Both the position numbers and the translations under genes were made by a program. This document shows positions 1-6,852 of a DNA stretch of 13,044 bases, one piece after another. Origin of the DNA: JAZDIU01 sp043804635 (lineage in GTDB: Bacteria > Chloroflexota > Dehalococcoidia > Dehalococcoidales > UBA2162); the NCBI GenBank assembly GCA_043804635.1, contig JAZDIU010000094.1:1-13044 (forward strand). The letters run 5' to 3'. The notes below the pieces were generated by a model. The model had not been told where the DNA came from, ran no database searches, and saw only the letters and a program-made list of their open reading frames with translations. Every line of letters starts with the position of its first letter. The first letter of the stretch is position 1.

Positions 1-80
1 AAGAGGGCAGGGTGATGGGTTATTCCACCCCAAGCGAAATGTTACAACTTTGTAATTCCCTCCCCCATCTTGTTATAACT

Positions 81-110
81 TTTACATTATTTATGACATA
101 ATATTATACT
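81..110 (+). promoter_or_regulatory. Candidate sigma-70-type promoter of the CetZ-like gene
   Basis: A TTTACA hexamer at 81-86 is followed after 18 bases by TATACT at 105-110, in an AT-rich stretch (TATTAT at 102-107 is an alternative -10). Transcription from here would give a leader of roughly 155 bases before the ATG at 275. A second TATACT lies at 144-149, with TTGTGA 15 bases upstream (123-128), so the actual start is uncertain. No gene is visible in positions 1-274; one reading frame is open from the window edge for 17 codons and another for 32, and neither is recognisable. Confidence 0.4.
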
Positions 111-274
111 TAAGTGTTTTCCTTGTGATAACGGACACCAAGCTATACTTAGCATCATAATACCTAGATTAAAGTGTCATTAACCTAACCGAAAAGGCTC
201 AAAATTCCTTCTCGGAGATTGACATTATGCTCACGGTATGCATAAAATAAGCAACTAACGGTTGGGAGGTACAG

Positions 275-1450
275 ATGAAATTAGTCGTTATCGGTTGCGG
301 ACAATGCGGTTGCCGGATTGCCGATGAATTCGCCCGCCTGAACCGCCGGGCAATGGCTGAGCGCCGCATTGACATTACCACCGGTGTCTTCGCTGTGAAT
401 AGTGACCTCGCCGATTTGAGCGGTCTATCCTGGATAGGCACCGACCATAAACATCGAATACTCATCGGCGGCCGGAAGACATCCGGCCATGGCGTCGGCA
501 AAATCAACGAACTGGGTGCCGAAATTGCTAAAGACGATGGCGATAAAATTATCGAAGCCATCAGAACCACCCGTAAGTTTTTTGAATCGGACGCTTTCCT
601 GATTATCGCCGGTGCTGCTGGCGGTACCGGTTCCGGCTCGTTACCGGTAATCACCAAGCTCGTCAAGGAGCGCTATATGGATAAACCGGTATATGACGTT
701 ATCGTTCTGCCCTTCGAACACGAAGAAACTACGGAAGAGAGAAGCATTTATAACACCGCCACCTGCATCAAATCGGCAAACTCGGTTGCCGATGCCGTAT
801 TCCTGGTGGACAATCAACGGTACATTAGAAAAGATGCCTCGCTTAGAAATAATATGAAGCAAATTAACGCTATGATAGCCGAGCCTTTCTATGACATACT
901 TTGCGCCGGTGAGGAAAAGAAACCCAAATTCATCGGCGGTAAAACACTCGATGCCGGCGATATTATACAGACCATCAAGGGATGGACGGTCATCGGCTAC
1001 GGTTCATCCCAGTTAACCACGTTCAAATTGCCCCAGTTAGGCACCCCCGATTTCCGGAAAAAGAGCGTCGAGACCCACAAGGGCATCGAGGCAATGGACG
1101 AAGCTGTCACCGAACTATCTCTAAAATGCAATCCCGCCGATGCCGCCCGGGCACTTTATCTCCTCGCATCACCGGCTAAAGAACTGAATATGGAACTCGT
1201 TAAAGACCTCGGAGACTATCTAAGGGGTCTGGCACCCAATGCGGTAATCAGAAACGGTGATTATCCCAGAGAAAAGCGTGCCATCGGAGTCACGGTTATC
1301 CTTTCCGAGCTTAGAGAAGTTGAAAAAGTCAGGCAATACTATGCCGCTTCCACTGGTATTCTCTCCGTAACGGAAAGAAAACAAAAAGAGCTCGAAGATA
1401 AGCTCAGAAGTATCGATGACGCCGCCAAAGATATACCGTCGTTAATATAA
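275..1450 (+). CDS. CetZ-like tubulin/FtsZ-superfamily GTPase
   Basis: A 391-residue cytoplasmic GTPase of the tubulin/FtsZ superfamily, whose members polymerise with GTP. The N-terminus has the beta-strand and T1 glycine loop (GCGQCGC, 7-13). The T3 region reads RILIGG...GHGVG...NELGAEI (61-84), which I recognise as resembling archaeal CetZ more than cell-division FtsZ. The T4 phosphate loop is GAAGGTGSGS (113-122). The T7 catalytic loop is TLDAGDI (224-230), keeping acidic residues D226 and D229 where FtsZ has NxDxxD; the Asn is Thr here. The C-terminal half continues the superfamily fold, ends in a charged helix (about 366-386) and lacks a typical FtsZ C-terminal peptide. GGGAGG at 265-270 is too close to the ATG for a standard Shine-Dalgarno, although GGTTGGGAGGT precedes the start. 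It stands alone, without dcw-cluster genes, so it is unlikely to be the main division FtsZ. The exact role (cell shape, organisation) cannot be read from sequence. Confidence 0.88.
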   Translation: MKLVVIGCGQCGCRIADEFARLNRRAMAERRIDITTGVFAVNSDLADLSGLSWIGTDHKHRILIGGRKTSGHGVGKINELGAEIAKDDGDKIIEAIRTTRKFFESDAFLIIAGAAGGTGSGSLPVITKLVKERYMDKPVYDVIVLPFEHEETTEERSIYNTATCIKSANSVADAVFLVDNQRYIRKDASLRNNMKQINAMIAEPFYDILCAGEEKKPKFIGGKTLDAGDIIQTIKGWTVIGYGSSQLTTFKLPQLGTPDFRKKSVETHKGIEAMDEAVTELSLKCNPADAARALYLLASPAKELNMELVKDLGDYLRGLAPNAVIRNGDYPREKRAIGVTVILSELREVEKVRQYYAASTGILSVTERKQKELEDKLRSIDDAAKDIPSLI

Positions 1451-1487
1451 CCTCCAATCGTCATTGTTAAACTACAAAATCTCGTAA

Positions 1488-1508
1488 GGGCGGGTTAGAA
1501 ACCCGCCC
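1488..1508. repeat. GC-rich hairpin repeat, copy 1
   Basis: GGGCGGGTT, loop AGA, AACCCGCCC: a perfect 9-bp stem just after the CetZ-like stop. No U-run follows, so it is a weak terminator candidate. The same hairpin with loop TCG and matching flanks (GTA before, GCCC after) recurs at 10583-10603, which favours a dispersed palindromic repeat. Confidence 0.7.
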
Positions 1509-1560
1509 GCCCAGTCCAGCCAAAGCTGAATCCGACAGGGTGACAATCTCCCCCTCAACT

Positions 1561-1668
1561 GTCTTTGCGAGACCATCCGCCGTAGCCTTTGGCGTAGGCG
1601 GAGGCGAAGCAATCCGTGTGGGGCGGTAATCTCTTAAATCATAAATCGTAAATCCCTTCTTATATCTT
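1561..1668 (+). repeat. Composite intergenic element, copy 1
   Basis: The gap between the CetZ-like and VOC genes (1451-1773) holds no gene. It carries a GTC-TTTGCGAG...GAAGCAATC type palindrome: TCCGCC at 1576-1581 pairs with GGCGGA at 1597-1602, with an inner GCC-TTT-GGC. A G-rich segment (about 1617-1626) follows, then a degenerate 7-bp tract: TTAAATC, ATAAATC, GTAAATC, CCTTCTT, ATATCTT (1634-1668). Copies 2 to 5 share this order and orientation. Confidence 0.65.
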
Positions 1669-1701
1669 TGACTTTTTATCTGTATTTTTGACTTTTGCCT
1701 T

Positions 1702-1729
1702 TTGAGATTTGACCTTTATTTGGTATACT
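1702..1729 (+). promoter_or_regulatory. Strong promoter of the VOC gene
   Basis: TTGAGA (1702-1707), a 16-base spacer and TATACT (1724-1729), preceded by TGG so that it also forms an extended -10 (TGnTATACT). Each hexamer matches the sigma-70 consensus at five of six positions. The predicted leader is about 38 bases. The -35 box coincides with a TTG that would otherwise be the longest-ORF start, an argument for the downstream ATG at 1774. Confidence 0.7.
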
Positions 1730-1773
1730 GTCTCAGATTCGCCCTTAAGACGTATCAAAGGAGGCTGGATATT

Positions 1774-2637
1774 ATGTCAAACTCAGAAATCGTCAAACTC
1801 GGAAACGTCTGCCAGGTAGGTATCGTCGTCAAAGACGCCGATAAAGTCGTCCAAGCCTGGAAAACGGCTTTCGGCTTCGATAATTGGCGCTATGACGAAA
1901 TGGCCGGTATCGACGCCAAAGGACGCAGCTACAAGGCAAGACTCGTCCACTATCAGTTCGGACCGATGGACTTCGAGCTTATCCAGCCGGTAGAAGGTAG
2001 AATCGTCCATTCCCGCTTCCTCGAGACCTACGGCGAAGGCATCCATCATATTGCTTTCCCTGTGGCTGACGTCGCCGCCGAGACCGCTAAGCTCGAGAAG
2101 CGCCCCGACTTCAAACTCGTTATCAAAACCGACCGCATCGCTTACTTCGATACCCCCGGCGGCATTTTCGAGCTGGTTCCTCTACGTGATGATATGGGCG
2201 GGTCAGGCACCGGCGGTCTCGTCAAACTTAGCTATATGTGCCAGGTCGGCTTTGCCGTTAAAGATGTCGATAAGGTTATCGCTTCCTGGAAATCAGCGTT
2301 CGGCTTCGATAATTGGACGTTCGTTGACAGGACTGGCACGGATGCCGGCGGACACGCCTGGAAAGCAAAGACCGCCCACTACAAGTTCGGACCGATGGAC
2401 TTGGAACTCGTCGAGCCGGCGGAAGACAGAAAACCACTGGTCCGCTTCATTGAAGCCCGCGGATATGGCATCCACCACGTCGCTTTCCGCGTAGACGATG
2501 TAGCCGCTTCAGCCGCCAAACTGGAGGCCCTGCCCGGTTTCAAAATGACTTTTACCAACAACCGAATTGCTTACATTGAAACACCCGGCAACATCACCAT
2601 CGAACTAATGCCCCAGCCCAACCCTGGCTCCCATTAA
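1774..2637 (+). CDS. Tandem VOC-domain (glyoxalase/bleomycin resistance fold) protein
   Basis: A 287-residue protein made of two similar VOC domains (about 8-137 and 150-280) that share near-identical stretches: CQVGxxVKDxDKV, AFGFDNW, HYxFGPMDxEL, GIHHxAF and NRIAY/DRIAY. Both domains keep a full metal-ligand set by alignment with the family: Q14, E68, H92, E133 and Q157, E211, H235, E277. Q/E/H/E is the ligand set of human glyoxalase I; methylmalonyl-CoA epimerase has His at the first position. The ATG at 1774 is chosen because AAAGGAGG (1758-1765) lies a good distance upstream and the promoter covers the earlier TTG. No signal peptide is seen, so it should be cytoplasmic. The family includes glyoxalases, epimerases, dioxygenases and fosfomycin-type resistance proteins; the substrate is not identifiable. 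The promoter, and the repeat-filled gaps on both sides, suggest a monocistronic unit. Confidence 0.88.
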   Translation: MSNSEIVKLGNVCQVGIVVKDADKVVQAWKTAFGFDNWRYDEMAGIDAKGRSYKARLVHYQFGPMDFELIQPVEGRIVHSRFLETYGEGIHHIAFPVADVAAETAKLEKRPDFKLVIKTDRIAYFDTPGGIFELVPLRDDMGGSGTGGLVKLSYMCQVGFAVKDVDKVIASWKSAFGFDNWTFVDRTGTDAGGHAWKAKTAHYKFGPMDLELVEPAEDRKPLVRFIEARGYGIHHVAFRVDDVAASAAKLEALPGFKMTFTNNRIAYIETPGNITIELMPQPNPGSH

Positions 2638-2664
2638 TCTGTATCACGACACCCAAATCCTCCC

Positions 2665-2860
2665 TGTCATTCTGGAATCCCGATAACTCCTTCACCCCCT
2701 ATCGGGATGAAGAATCTGGTGGGGTTGGGCTCTAAACATCATTAATATCTCAATCATAAATCTTTAATCTTTAATCTTTAATCTTTAATTTATGTTTTTG
2801 ACCCTTTTAGATTTTAATTTTGAATTTGTTTTGGATTTCGGATTTCGTGCTTCGGATTTC
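2665..2860 (+). repeat. Composite intergenic element, copy 2
   Basis: The gap between the VOC gene and ilvC (2638-2941) has no gene. Positions 2665-2724 are identical to 10655-10714. The segment contains ATCCCGATA (2677-2685) pairing with TATCGGGAT (2700-2708) around a 14-base loop. It continues with a G-rich stretch (2719-2729), the 7-bp tract (CAATCAT from 2751, AAATCTT, then TTTAATC three times and TTTAATT at 2763-2790), and a GGATTTCG-rich segment. Positions 2833-2860 of that segment are identical to 10803-10830. Confidence 0.85.
2763..2790 (+). repeat. 7-bp tandem repeat TTTAATC x4
   Basis: Three exact units of TTTAATC (2763-2769, 2770-2776, 2777-2783) are followed by TTTAATT (2784-2790). 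This is the most regular example of the heptad tract found in the composite elements and a likely slippage-prone, variable-copy site. Confidence 0.9.
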
Positions 2861-2878
2861 GCACCTCTAAGGGGAATG

Positions 2879-2907
2879 TTGCCTAACCCAATTAAAAGTG
2901 GTAGATT
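2879..2907 (+). promoter_or_regulatory. Weak candidate promoter of ilvC
   Basis: TTGCCT (2879-2884), 17 bases, TAGATT (2902-2907). Each box matches four of six consensus bases, so this is only a candidate. It lies just after the repeat block and about 35 bases before the ilvC start. Confidence 0.3.
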
Positions 2908-2941
2908 ATTCTTAACATTTATAGAAGGGGGAGAATAAACT

Positions 2942-4045
2942 ATGGCTATAATCGATTTCGGCGGAACCAAAGAAGAAGTCATTATGCGGAGCGAATTTCC
3001 TATGAAGAAAGCCCGCGAAGTCCTTAAGAACGAGACCATCGCCGTCATCGGCTACGGTGTTCAGGGACCCGGACAATCGCTGAACCTAAAAGACAACGGC
3101 TTTAAAGTTATTATTGGGCAAGCGAAAAAGTTCAAAAGCGACTGGGACCGTGCCGTCAAGGATGGCTGGGTCCCCGGCGTCACCCTTTTCGAGTATGGTG
3201 AAGCCGTCAAACGCGGCACCGTCATTGAAATGCTCGTTTCCGATGCTGCCCAGCGGCTAATTTGGCCCGAGGTAAAGAGGAATCTGAAACCGGGGGACGC
3301 GCTTTACTTCTCCCATGGCTTCTCAATCGTCTATAAAGACCAGACTAAAATCATCCCGCCCAAGAATGTAGATGTTATTATGGTCGCTCCTAAAGGCTCA
3401 GGAACTTCTTTGAGGCGCAATTTCCTCTCCGGCGAAGGCATCAATGCCAGCTTTGCCGTCTTCCAGGACGCCACCGGAAGAGCTAAGGACCGCTGCCTGG
3501 CTCTGGGCATCGGCATCGGTGCTGGTTATCTCTTCCCGACCACTTTCCAGCAAGAAGTCTTTAGCGACCTCGTTGGCGAGCGGGGCGTCCTGATGGGCGC
3601 GCTGGCGGGCATTATGGAAGCCCAGTATGATACTCTGCGCAAGCACGGTCACAGCCCCAGCGAAGCCTTCAATGAGACGGTCGAAGAGCTAACCGAAAGT
3701 TTAATTCGTTTGGTCGCCGAGAACGGTATGGACTGGATGTATGCCAACTGCTCAGCCACCGCTCAGCGTGGCGCTCTGGACTGGAAACCTAAATTCAAAA
3801 AAGCTGTGATGCCGGTCTTTAAGGAACTATATGCCCGGGTTGCTTCAGGCGAAGAGACTCGCCGGGTCATCCGCTCCTGCGGCAGAGCCGACTATAAAGA
3901 GCAGCTGGGTAAAGAACTGGCAGTGATTGGCAATTCCGAAATGTGGCAGGCAGGCAAAACCACCCGCTCACTGCGACCCAACAAACAGGCTGCGGGCAAT
4001 GTCTCTAAAGCCGCCGGTACCGCCGGTAGACAAACCAGTCAGTAG
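2942..4045 (+). CDS. ilvC: Ketol-acid reductoisomerase, fungal/Bacteroidetes-like class
   Basis: Acetohydroxyacid isomeroreductase, which converts 2-acetolactate or 2-aceto-2-hydroxybutyrate to dihydroxy acids with NAD(P)H and Mg2+ in valine, leucine and isoleucine synthesis. The 367 residues show the Rossmann GYGVQG (37-42), catalytic-region SHGF (124-127), APKGSG (149-154), first helical-domain Mg ligands in SDLVGERG (D209, E213), second-site acids in FNETVEEL (E245, E249) and the substrate Ser in CSATAQRGALDW (S271). Wording such as DGWVPG, LxSDAAQ, PKGSG...INASFAV and GHSPSEAFNETVEE resembles yeast Ilv5 and Bacteroidetes IlvC more than the short bacterial class I enzyme. It ends in a low-complexity Ala/Gly/Thr tail (about 348-367). 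GGGGGAG (2927-2933) precedes the ATG at a normal distance. No ilvB, ilvN, ilvD or leu gene is adjacent. The S66 region may bind the NADPH phosphate, but cofactor choice is not settled. Confidence 0.93.
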   Translation: MAIIDFGGTKEEVIMRSEFPMKKAREVLKNETIAVIGYGVQGPGQSLNLKDNGFKVIIGQAKKFKSDWDRAVKDGWVPGVTLFEYGEAVKRGTVIEMLVSDAAQRLIWPEVKRNLKPGDALYFSHGFSIVYKDQTKIIPPKNVDVIMVAPKGSGTSLRRNFLSGEGINASFAVFQDATGRAKDRCLALGIGIGAGYLFPTTFQQEVFSDLVGERGVLMGALAGIMEAQYDTLRKHGHSPSEAFNETVEELTESLIRLVAENGMDWMYANCSATAQRGALDWKPKFKKAVMPVFKELYARVASGEETRRVIRSCGRADYKEQLGKELAVIGNSEMWQAGKTTRSLRPNKQAAGNVSKAAGTAGRQTSQ

Positions 4046-4066
4046 CCTATAAGCCGAAATTCTGAC

Positions 4067-4105
4067 AAAAAGGAGGGTGGGGAATTCCCACCCTCCTTTT
4101 TGTTT
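4067..4105. terminator. Strong bidirectional rho-independent terminator
   Basis: A perfect 15-bp stem (AAAAAGGAGGGTGGG at 4067-4081 with its complement at 4087-4101) around GAATT, followed by TTTTTGTTT. The A-run on the left gives a U-run on the opposite strand, so it should stop both ilvC and the converging leftward Fe-S gene. The following 4106-4311 carries nothing I recognise. Confidence 0.93.
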
Positions 4106-4311
4106 GCGTACCGAATCATACCAAGAAAAATTTAGTCACCACTGAACCAACATCGGGATGTTTGATCGTCTTGTACTATGATAATTCTTCGGGTAAAGAA
4201 TCTCTCAGTGTTTTACCACGGAATAAACTACAAGCAGTTTAGAAAGCATTTCATCATAATAGGTATTGTTAACTCTGTTCATTCTTGGATTTTATAATAA
4301 TCTATCACCCA

Positions 4312-5265
4312 TTAAGATTTATTCAACGGAGTCCTCCTTATATTAAGTAACTCTTTGGTTCCGCAGTCAAAGCCCCAACTCGTTTTTAAAGCCTTCGGCA
4401 CACAGACATTTTCGCACTGAAAACACATGATACACTCGGTAGAAAGAACCCTCTGTCCATTCTTAATATAGTCGGTAATGCGGATATCCGTTGGGCATAC
4501 TTTTTCACAGGCACCACACTCGTTACACTTGTCGGCATCGCCGGTCATCTTCCAGAGAGCAAAACGACTGGTCGTCTTGAGAGGAACCGTTATCGGACAA
4601 ACATACTTACAAAAAGCCCGATTATCCTTCAAAACGAATGCTAAGATGATTGCTGAAGCGAAGTACAATCCATTACCACCAATGAGCCAATAAAGTTCAG
4701 TCAAACTCTGTCCTTTGACACGATAGCCAATCCCAAACCAGAGTATCAGTACCTGTCCCAGGCTAAGGGCAAAGTGTACGTAACGAAGGTTGCCCCACCT
4801 GGTAGGAAGTCTCCCACTCTTATTACGCGGGAAAGGCAGATAGTCAAGCACCATTGCTGTCCAGCATGCCCAGGAGCACCACGCTCGATTGAATATTAGA
4901 GGACCAACTACTTTGGCGACTAGATAATGTATAACAGCCCCTGCGAATATACCCGCTAGAAGGTAAAAAAAGAACCCCTCAATCTGCATATTCTCGCGGG
5001 CAATAAAACCAAGAAGACCGAGCATGTAGATACCAATTAATAGTTGGGATATCCTGCGCCCCTGATATTTCTTATTCTTAGGCAATAACGAGTATGCCCC
5101 CATGCCTACTCCGAGAGAAGTGCCAATGTATATAAAGTTGATTAGGTAGAAGAGCGCTCCTGTTGTCTGCCAGAGTACTATAGCAAGTACCCAAAATATG
5201 CCCATTAAAATGAGTGGCGTTCTCAGCTTAGAGAACCTGAACTGGCCTTCAGATAGTTTTACCAT
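4312..5265 (-). CDS. NapH-like membrane protein with two 4Fe-4S motifs
   Basis: A 317-residue polytopic membrane ferredoxin-type protein. About six hydrophobic segments (roughly 17-34, 38-58, 73-89, 99-120, 162-180, 190-212) are interrupted by CxxxC motifs (C130/C134 in AWCSWAC; C219/C223 in FCKYVCP) like those of the NapH/NosR/MauN group. The C-terminus carries two CX2CX2CX3C clusters: C247, C250, C253, C257 (followed by Pro) and C278, C281, C284, C288 (followed by Val-Pro). Known relatives move electrons between quinol and soluble or periplasmic redox partners. It follows the acyl-CoA dehydrogenase on the same strand after 154 bases, a gap that contains a GGCTGA-GTT-TCAGCC hairpin (5329-5343). 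No convincing Shine-Dalgarno is seen before the ATG, only GGGGTTAG about 13 bases upstream, so the start is moderately sure. A role as electron acceptor for the ETF/dehydrogenase genes is inference; its actual partner is unknown. Confidence 0.87.
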   Translation of the reverse strand: MVKLSEGQFRFSKLRTPLILMGIFWVLAIVLWQTTGALFYLINFIYIGTSLGVGMGAYSLLPKNKKYQGRRISQLLIGIYMLGLLGFIARENMQIEGFFFYLLAGIFAGAVIHYLVAKVVGPLIFNRAWCSWACWTAMVLDYLPFPRNKSGRLPTRWGNLRYVHFALSLGQVLILWFGIGYRVKGQSLTELYWLIGGNGLYFASAIILAFVLKDNRAFCKYVCPITVPLKTTSRFALWKMTGDADKCNECGACEKVCPTDIRITDYIKNGQRVLSTECIMCFQCENVCVPKALKTSWGFDCGTKELLNIRRTPLNKS

Positions 5266-5419
5266 CTACTAACTAACCCCAATTGAACAACCATGAGGAT
5301 GTATGCCCTTTCATGCGTACTAAGCGAGGGCTGAGTTTCAGCCGCCTAGTTCACTCCCGCCAGTTCGGCATTCTTAATAGTGACTGTAGGGTTTGGATTT
5401 CGCCTGAACTCTTCTTCTA

Positions 5420-6574
5420 TTAAGCAAAAGCATTTAATCCGGTGACAGCTCTCCCGATAATCATTTTTTGTATCTGAGAAGTGCCTTCCAGGATAGAAGA
5501 AACCCTGACGTCCCGCCAATAACGCTCTACCGGAAATTCATCCGAGTAACCATAAGAACCATGAATCTGAATGGCACTGTTTGCCGCTCTCAGCGCCGCC
5601 TCCGATGCGTAGTATTTCGCCATCGATGTCTCTATAGTTGCCGGATTACCCTTATCTTTCATTGCGGCCGCTCGGTAACTGAGAAGCCGGGCAGCCTGAG
5701 TCTCGACAGTCATATCGGCAATAAGTTCCTGGACTAACTGGGTATTTCCGATTAGTTTACCGAACTGCTTGCGGCTTTGGGCGTACGCAACGGAAGCCTC
5801 GATGCACCCCTGGGCAGCACCGATTGACCGTGCGGCAACACCAAGACGGGCACTATCGAAGGCTGACAGTGCAACTGACATCCCCTTCCCGACCGGTCCC
5901 AGCACATTTCCGTCCGGTACCCGGCAATCCTCCAGAGCGAATTCAGCCGTACTGGATGAACGCAATCCAAGCTTGTTATGTATTTCTTTGGTGGTAAAAC
6001 CTTTAGTCCCTCTTTCTACCAGGAAGGCGGTTAAACCTTTTGAACCGGAGCCTTTTTGCGTCTGAGCGATTATTATGGCAATATCGGCAACGCCGCCATT
6101 CGTAATCCACATCTTGTTACCGTTTAATAGCCACCCCCCGTCCTGACGAGTTGCCAGGGTTTCGATACTGCTGATGTCACTGCCGACGTTAGGTTCGGTA
6201 GTCGCCAGACAGCCCAAAATCTCACCGGTAGCCATGCGGGGGAGATACTTCCGTTTTTGTTCTTCCGTTCCCCAGTGGGCAATAGAGTGTCCGCAAAGAG
6301 ACAAATGTGCTGAAGCCGTAGCCGCCATACCGACGTCGGCACGGGCAAGCTCCTCGAGCAATAGGCAGTACGAGATATGGTCGCCGCTGCCGCCGCCATA
6401 TTCCGCCGGCAGTATAAGACCCAGAAACCCCGTTTTCCCCATTTTTTTAACGAGTTCCAGGGGAAACGACTCTTTACGGTTATTCTCTTTCGCCACCGGG
6501 ACGATTTCCTTATCGGCGAAATCACGAACGGCCGTCCGAATCATAGTCTGGGCTTCATTAAATTCAAAATCCAT
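5420..6574 (-). CDS. Acyl-CoA dehydrogenase
   Basis: FAD-dependent acyl-CoA dehydrogenase, which introduces the alpha-beta double bond into an acyl-CoA and passes electrons to ETF. At 384 residues it has normal family length. It shows the first family signature around ATTEPNVGSD (124-133), the FAD/substrate region WITNG (156-160), the second signature beginning at Q336 and running through GSYGYSDEFPVERYWRD (339-355), and the catalytic Glu in ILEGTSQIQ (E363). E363 is at the usual position for short- and medium-chain enzymes. AGAGGAAAGG precedes the ATG. Chain-length or branched-chain preference cannot be assigned. The etfBA-glcD operon lies upstream on the same strand after a 278-base gap full of repeats, so cotranscription is uncertain but a shared ETF is plausible. 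The Fe-S membrane gene follows. Confidence 0.95.
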   Translation of the reverse strand: MDFEFNEAQTMIRTAVRDFADKEIVPVAKENNRKESFPLELVKKMGKTGFLGLILPAEYGGGSGDHISYCLLLEELARADVGMAATASAHLSLCGHSIAHWGTEEQKRKYLPRMATGEILGCLATTEPNVGSDISSIETLATRQDGGWLLNGNKMWITNGGVADIAIIIAQTQKGSGSKGLTAFLVERGTKGFTTKEIHNKLGLRSSSTAEFALEDCRVPDGNVLGPVGKGMSVALSAFDSARLGVAARSIGAAQGCIEASVAYAQSRKQFGKLIGNTQLVQELIADMTVETQAARLLSYRAAAMKDKGNPATIETSMAKYYASEAALRAANSAIQIHGSYGYSDEFPVERYWRDVRVSSILEGTSQIQKMIIGRAVTGLNAFA

Positions 6575-6611
6575 TTTATCCTTTCCTCTTTTTTATCTTA
6601 GCTCCGACTCT

Positions 6612-6660
6612 GTCACTTTTGTGACTCGTTAATATAAGATAGCACTTCTTAAGTGTGCTG
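6612..6660 (-). promoter_or_regulatory. Two inverted repeats flanking a candidate -10 upstream of the acyl-CoA dehydrogenase
   Basis: GTCAC-TTTT-GTGAC (6612-6625) is a perfect 5-bp dyad. AGCACTT-CTT-AAGTGTGCT (6641-6659) is a second dyad with a one-base bulge. Between them the minus strand reads CTTATATTAACG, with TATATT as a possible -10. A good -35 is not visible. The arrangement would suit an operator pair, but no regulator gene is present. Confidence 0.3.
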
Positions 6661-6677
6661 GTCTAGTAGTCTTACAT

Positions 6678-6834
6678 TGTCATGCTGGAGTCCCGATAAC
6701 TGCTTCATCCCCTATCGAGACAAAGCAGAGCTTGCCCTAAAGTAGCCCCCAAATGTCACCCTGAGCGTAGCGAAGGGTCTCGGGGTGGTGCGGATTCTTC
6801 GTCGCTGAGTTTGCCCTGAGTTTATCGAAGGGTC
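6678..6834 (+). repeat. Cluster of three palindromic intergenic repeats
   Basis: Positions 6678-6722 are a diverged copy of the 60-base core at 2665-2724. Positions 6755-6780 (GTCACCCTGAG...CGAAGGGTCT) and 6813-6834 (GCCCTGAG...CGAAGGGTC) are two copies of another palindrome, also seen at 12610-12635. They fill the gap between glcD and the acyl-CoA dehydrogenase gene. No heptad tract is seen here. Confidence 0.7.
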
Positions 6835-6852
6835 GAGTGCTGCTTCAGACTA

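Noticed and set aside
1..120. Tail of an upstream gene entering the window
   Set aside because: Open frames from the left edge last only 17 and 32 codons and have no recognisable content.
199..666. Minus-strand ORF of 155 codons overlapping the CetZ-like gene
   Set aside because: It lies almost entirely antisense to a well-conserved GTPase and shows no recognisable family.
275..1450. Cell-division FtsZ
   Set aside because: There are no dcw neighbours and no FtsZ C-terminal peptide, and the T3 and T4 wording is closer to CetZ.
1702..1773. N-terminal extension of the VOC protein from a TTG at 1702
   Set aside because: The TTG is part of a strong -35 box and the extension overlaps the -10; AAAGGAGG just before the ATG at 1774 gives a better start.
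2763..2790. CRISPR-like array or replication iterons
   Set aside because: The units are only 7 bp with no spacers, no cas or rep genes are present, and the tract belongs to a dispersed element.
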